In this document: positions 60,822 to 64,000 of the stretch, piece by piece | How the letters are laid out: every line of letters begins with the position of its first letter | Numbering within the stretch: the first letter of the stretch is position 1 | The notes under the pieces: generated by a model | Seen by the model: the letters and a program-made list of their open reading frames with translations, nothing else | Told to the model about the DNA's origin: nothing | The model's database searches: none | Position numbers and translations under genes: made by a program | Assembly (NCBI RefSeq): GCF_002097535.1 | Contig: NZ_CP020772.1 | Location: 1,736,001-1,800,000 of the forward strand | DNA from: Halobacillus mangrovi | GTDB lineage: Bacteria > Bacillota > Bacilli > Bacillales > Halobacillaceae | Length of the DNA stretch: 64,000 nucleotides | Direction of reading: 5' to 3'

Positions 60822-63152
60822 ATGACAGAGAAACAAAGAAATCAAATCCCCCTCCTTCCTCTAAGAGGATTGTTAGTGTACCCATCGATGGTTCTGCACC
60901 TTGATGTTGGTCGTGAAAAATCCGTCAATGCTCTCGAGCAAGCGATGATGGACGATAATGAAATCTTCTTAGTTTCACAAAAAGAAGTAAATATTGATGA
61001 TCCATCTTCCGAAGATATGTACACGGTCGGCACAGTAGCAAGAGTGAAACAGATGGTCAAACTTCCAAATGGCACGAACCGCGTATTGGTAGAGGGCCTT
61101 TATCGTGCCACTATAGATCAATTGAACGAAGGGGATGAGTTTTACCAGGCGAACATATTTAAGCTTGAAGACGAGCATGAAGACAAGAATGAAGAAGAAG
61201 CTCTCATGCGGACGTTGATGAATCAATTCGAGCAGTATGTCAAAGTCTCAAAAAAGGTTAGTCAGGAGACTTACAACACTGTCTCTGATATCGATGATCC
61301 AAGTCATCTGGCTGATATGGTCACCTCTCATCTGCCTGTGAAATTAAAGGACAAGCAGAAAATTCTTGAAACAGAAAATGTGAAAAAACGCCTTCAAAAG
61401 TTGATTGAATTGATTGGAAACGAGCGTGAAGTCCTACAGATCGAACAGAAAATTGGACAGCGTGTCAAAAAATCAATGGAGAAGACCCAAAAGGAATATT
61501 ACTTGCGTGAGCAAATGAAAGCCATTCAAAGTGAGCTTGGAGACAAAGACGGCAAATCTGGCGAAGTCGCCCAACTTAAAGAGAAAATTGAACAGTCGGA
61601 AATGCCCGAACGCGTAGAGAAAGTTGCTTTGAAAGAACTGGGCAGGTATGAGAAAGTTCCTCAGAGCTCAGCTGAAAGTTCAGTAATAAGGAATTATCTT
61701 GAGTGGCTAGTGTCATTGCCATGGGCAAGTGAAACAGAGGATAATCTCGATGTGAAACACGCTGAAAAAATCCTTGATGAAGACCACTATGGTTTAGAAA
61801 AAGTGAAGGAACGCGTGCTCGAATACTTAGCTGTCCAGAAGTTGACGCAGACGATCAAAGGACCGATCCTATGTCTAGTTGGTCCTCCTGGAGTCGGGAA
61901 AACTTCACTCGCTAAATCTATAGCACGAGCGATTAATCGTAAGTTTGTAAGGATTTCTCTTGGCGGAGTCCGTGATGAGGCTGAGATCCGAGGGCATAGA
62001 AGAACGTATATCGGCGCAATGCCTGGGCGAATTATTCAAGGAATGAAACGTGCAGAAACGATCAATCCTGTGTTTTTATTGGATGAGATCGATAAGATGG
62101 CAAGTGACTTTAGAGGTGATCCATCTTCTGCAATGCTGGAAGTGCTCGATCCTGAACAGAACGGAACATTCAGTGATCACTTTATCGAAGAACACTATGA
62201 TCTTTCGAAAGTGATGTTTGTAGCTACTGCGAATAATATGGCATCTATTCCTGGGCCTTTAAGAGACCGTATGGAAGTCATCACGATTGCAGGTTACACA
62301 GAAGTAGAGAAGCTGCACATCGCAAAAGAACACTTGCTTCCAAAACAAGTGAAGCAAAATGGCTTGAAAAAAGGCCAGCTTCAAATTCGTGACGAGGCTC
62401 TGCTGAAACTGATTCGCAGATACACAAGAGAAGCAGGGGTGCGTGGGTTAGAGCGTGAGCTAGCCAGCCTTTGCCGTAAAGCAGCGAAGATTATCGTAGC
62501 GGGTGAGAAGCAGAGAGTTATCGTTACAGAGAAACAGCTGGAAGAGCTGTTAGGACGCCCGAAATTCCGCTATGGGCAAGCAGAACTGGAAGACCAGGTG
62601 GGAGCAGCCACCGGGCTAGCTTACACGACAGCAGGTGGAGATACGTTATCCATTGAAGTGTCCATCTATCCTGGGAAAGGCAACTTGACGCTGACCGGAA
62701 AACTTGGAGACGTCATGAAAGAATCCGCTCAAGCGGCTTTCAGTTATATAAGATCCAGAGCGAAAGAGCTTCACATTGATGCTGATTTTGTAGAAAAGAA
62801 CGATATTCACATCCACGTTCCTGAAGGGGCTACACCTAAAGATGGACCATCTGCCGGAATCACGATGGCTACAGCACTCGTGTCTGCTTTAACAGGTCGC
62901 TCTGTAAGAAAAGAAGTCGGCATGACTGGAGAAATCACCTTGAGGGGCCGTGTGCTGCCAATTGGTGGGCTGAAAGAGAAATCGTTAAGTGCCCATAGAG
63001 CAGGATTGTCCAAAATCATCATTCCAGCAGACAATGAAAAAGATCTAGAGGATATTCCAGATAGCGTAAGGAAAGGGCTTACCTTTGTTCCGGTCAAGCA
63101 TTTGGATGAAGTTCTCAAACATGCGTTAGTGGAGGAAAAACATGAAAGTTAA
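60822..63152 (+). CDS. lon: ATP-dependent protease Lon
   Basis: Lon (LonA) degrades misfolded and regulatory proteins. The 776-residue product has the N-terminal LAN domain (about 8-200). A coiled linker follows, then the AAA+ module with Walker [13 protein letters not shown] (about 355) and [10 protein letters not shown]. The protease domain holds the catalytic serine in [20 protein letters not shown] and the lysine in [16 protein letters not shown] 60822 sits 6 bp after CGGAGGTG; the ATG at 60798 is upstream of that site. Its last 11 bases overlap engB, so the two are coupled. Confidence 0.97.
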   Translation: MTEKQRNQIPLLPLRGLLVYPSMVLHLDVGREKSVNALEQAMMDDNEIFLVSQKEVNIDDPSSEDMYTVGTVARVKQMVKLPNGTNRVLVEGLYRATIDQLNEGDEFYQANIFKLEDEHEDKNEEEALMRTLMNQFEQYVKVSKKVSQETYNTVSDIDDPSHLADMVTSHLPVKLKDKQKILETENVKKRLQKLIELIGNEREVLQIEQKIGQRVKKSMEKTQKEYYLREQMKAIQSELGDKDGKSGEVAQLKEKIEQSEMPERVEKVALKELGRYEKVPQSSAESSVIRNYLEWLVSLPWASETEDNLDVKHAEKILDEDHYGLEKVKERVLEYLAVQKLTQTIKGPILCLVGPPGVGKTSLAKSIARAINRKFVRISLGGVRDEAEIRGHRRTYIGAMPGRIIQGMKRAETINPVFLLDEIDKMASDFRGDPSSAMLEVLDPEQNGTFSDHFIEEHYDLSKVMFVATANNMASIPGPLRDRMEVITIAGYTEVEKLHIAKEHLLPKQVKQNGLKKGQLQIRDEALLKLIRRYTREAGVRGLERELASLCRKAAKIIVAGEKQRVIVTEKQLEELLGRPKFRYGQAELEDQVGAATGLAYTTAGGDTLSIEVSIYPGKGNLTLTGKLGDVMKESAQAAFSYIRSRAKELHIDADFVEKNDIHIHVPEGATPKDGPSAGITMATALVSALTGRSVRKEVGMTGEITLRGRVLPIGGLKEKSLSAHRAGLSKIIIPADNEKDLEDIPDSVRKGLTFVPVKHLDEVLKHALVEEKHES

Positions 63153-63729
63153 TACAGCTGACATTGTCATTAGTGCAGTCAGTAAAAAACAATATCCGAA
63201 AGCTCCTATCCCTGAGATTGCTCTAGCTGGAAGATCAAACGTTGGAAAATCATCATTCATTAATAAGATGATTCAACGTAAAAACCTTGCACGTACATCT
63301 TCAAAACCAGGGAAGACCCAGACATTGAATTTTTATATCATTAACGATCAATTCCATTTTGTAGACGTTCCTGGATATGGCTATGCTAAAGTTTCCAAAA
63401 AGGAACGTGAAAAGTGGGGCCAAATGATGGAGGAATATTTCTCTGAGCGAGAGCAGTTGCGTGCAACTGCTCTCATCATCGATATCCGCCATAAGCCTAC
63501 TGAAGATGATCAATTGATGTACGACTTCTTAAAACATTTTGGTCTTCCGGTAATGGTGATCGCGACAAAGCTGGATAAAATCAAAAAAGGTCAGCGTCAA
63601 AAACAGCTGAAATTGATTCAAGAGGTACTTGAGATGGAAGACGAAGATACCCTCATTCCTTTTTCTTCGGAAACAGGAGAGGGGAAAGATGTGGCATGGA
63701 GAACCATGCTATCTCACTTGAATCTATAA
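63142..63729 (+). CDS. engB: Ribosome biogenesis GTPase (EngB/YsxC)
   Basis: This essential small GTPase acts in assembly of the 50S ribosomal subunit. The 195-residue protein shows G1 [13 protein letters not shown] (about residue 30), the GKTQTLNFY switch region, G3 [12 protein letters not shown]4 [10 protein letters not shown] and G5 PFSSETGEG. The start overlaps the end of lon by 11 bp, as in the lonA-ysxC pair of B. subtilis. A perfect hairpin terminator follows. Confidence 0.96.
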   Translation: MKVNTADIVISAVSKKQYPKAPIPEIALAGRSNVGKSSFINKMIQRKNLARTSSKPGKTQTLNFYIINDQFHFVDVPGYGYAKVSKKEREKWGQMMEEYFSEREQLRATALIIDIRHKPTEDDQLMYDFLKHFGLPVMVIATKLDKIKKGQRQKQLKLIQEVLEMEDEDTLIPFSSETGEGKDVAWRTMLSHLNL

Positions 63730-63732
63730 AAT

Positions 63733-63767
63733 GAAACCACTTCTTAACTAAGAAGTGGTTTTTTTAG
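63733..63767 (+). terminator. Rho-independent terminator after engB
   Basis: AAACCACTTCTTA and TAAGAAGTGGTTTTTTT form a near-perfect stem with seven T residues. Confidence 0.85.
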
Positions 63768-63913
63768 TTTCCTATGGTTATAGAAGGGTTTGCATGTATG
63801 GACTATTTGAACCATTTTGAAGGATATACGTGCATTTATAAGGATTTTGGGCATAATACTGGACAAACCCAATGTTTTAAATGTATTTAGATATATTCAG
63901 TACGTTTTAAATT

Positions 63914-63942
63914 TTGGGAAAACTTTGAACAATCGATATAAT
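63914..63942 (+). promoter_or_regulatory. Probable promoter of the next operon
   Basis: TTGGGA (63914-63919) and TATAAT (63937-63942) are separated by 17 bp. By B. subtilis synteny the next gene would be hemA, but it lies outside the window. I saw no PerR-type palindrome here. Confidence 0.5.
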
Positions 63943-64000
63943 TAAGAGTGTGACGTTTATTACGGCAATGTAACAATTTGATGAAGGGAAGGATTTGGAC

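Noticed and set aside
1..64000. CRISPR arrays, rRNA genes, riboswitches and insertion sequences
   Set aside because: I saw no regularly spaced repeats, no rRNA sequence, no recognisable riboswitch core and no transposase gene in the window.

Overview
The window is a piece of the chromosome of a spore-forming member of the Bacillaceae. Evidence for this is the Bacillus subtilis-like gene order, AGGAGG-type ribosome binding sites, GTG/TTG starts, gerE, gerM and an sda-like gene, and a sigma-K-type promoter before gerE. The acidic surface and lipoproteins and a Bacillaceae-type interspersed repeat would fit a moderately halophilic genus such as Halobacillus, but that genus call is an inference.

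Region 1 (1-19.7 kb) is conserved core. It runs lcfA (5' end cut)-fadR-fadB-etfB-etfA, trxA, uvrC, a YslB-like gene, sdhCAB, a ComP/ComA-like two-component pair, gerE, a MarR regulator, racE, a repeat element, gerM, rph, an XTP pyrophosphatase, a YfcE-type phosphodiesterase, tRNA-Gly(TCC) and tRNA-Arg(TCT). A FadR-type operator sits at the start of fadR and a sigma-K-like promoter sits before gerE.

Region 2 (19.6-46.8 kb) is accessory DNA, visibly richer in A+T. It is bounded and divided by three copies of the 3' half of tRNA-Arg(TCT), at 19611, 38605 and 46720. Direct repeats with a TGGGGCAGAA core lie near each copy. This looks like two islands integrated in tandem, and no intact integrase remains. 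Island 1 carries a decayed membrane-protein module, a SHOCT protein, an HNH-endonuclease scrap and an IclR-controlled cluster. That cluster has an SDR reductase, a two-subunit CoA-transferase, a TAXI-type TRAP transporter, thiolase, an MFS transporter, hydroxyacyl-CoA dehydrogenase, enoyl-CoA hydratase, acyl-CoA dehydrogenase and a broken second thiolase. Together these give import, CoA activation and one beta-oxidation round for an unknown organic acid. Island 2 is an alpha-glucan (probably dextran or isomaltooligosaccharide) locus: a decayed GH97-SLH protein, a secreted GH31 alpha-glucosidase and a GH66 dextranase-like enzyme.

Region 3 (46.9-56.4 kb) is a mixed stretch. It holds a CwlC-like amidase with an added glucosaminidase domain, an acyl-CoA carboxyltransferase with an acyl-CoA synthetase, several very small proteins, an alpha/beta hydrolase, a Y-family DNA polymerase behind a LexA box and an Sda-like checkpoint peptide.

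Region 4 (56.4-64 kb) returns to core: a YsoA-like TPR protein, tig, clpX, lon and engB. The window ends in a probable promoter region for the next operon. Against the B. subtilis order as I know it, lysC (between uvrC and yslB) and lonB (between clpX and lon) are absent.
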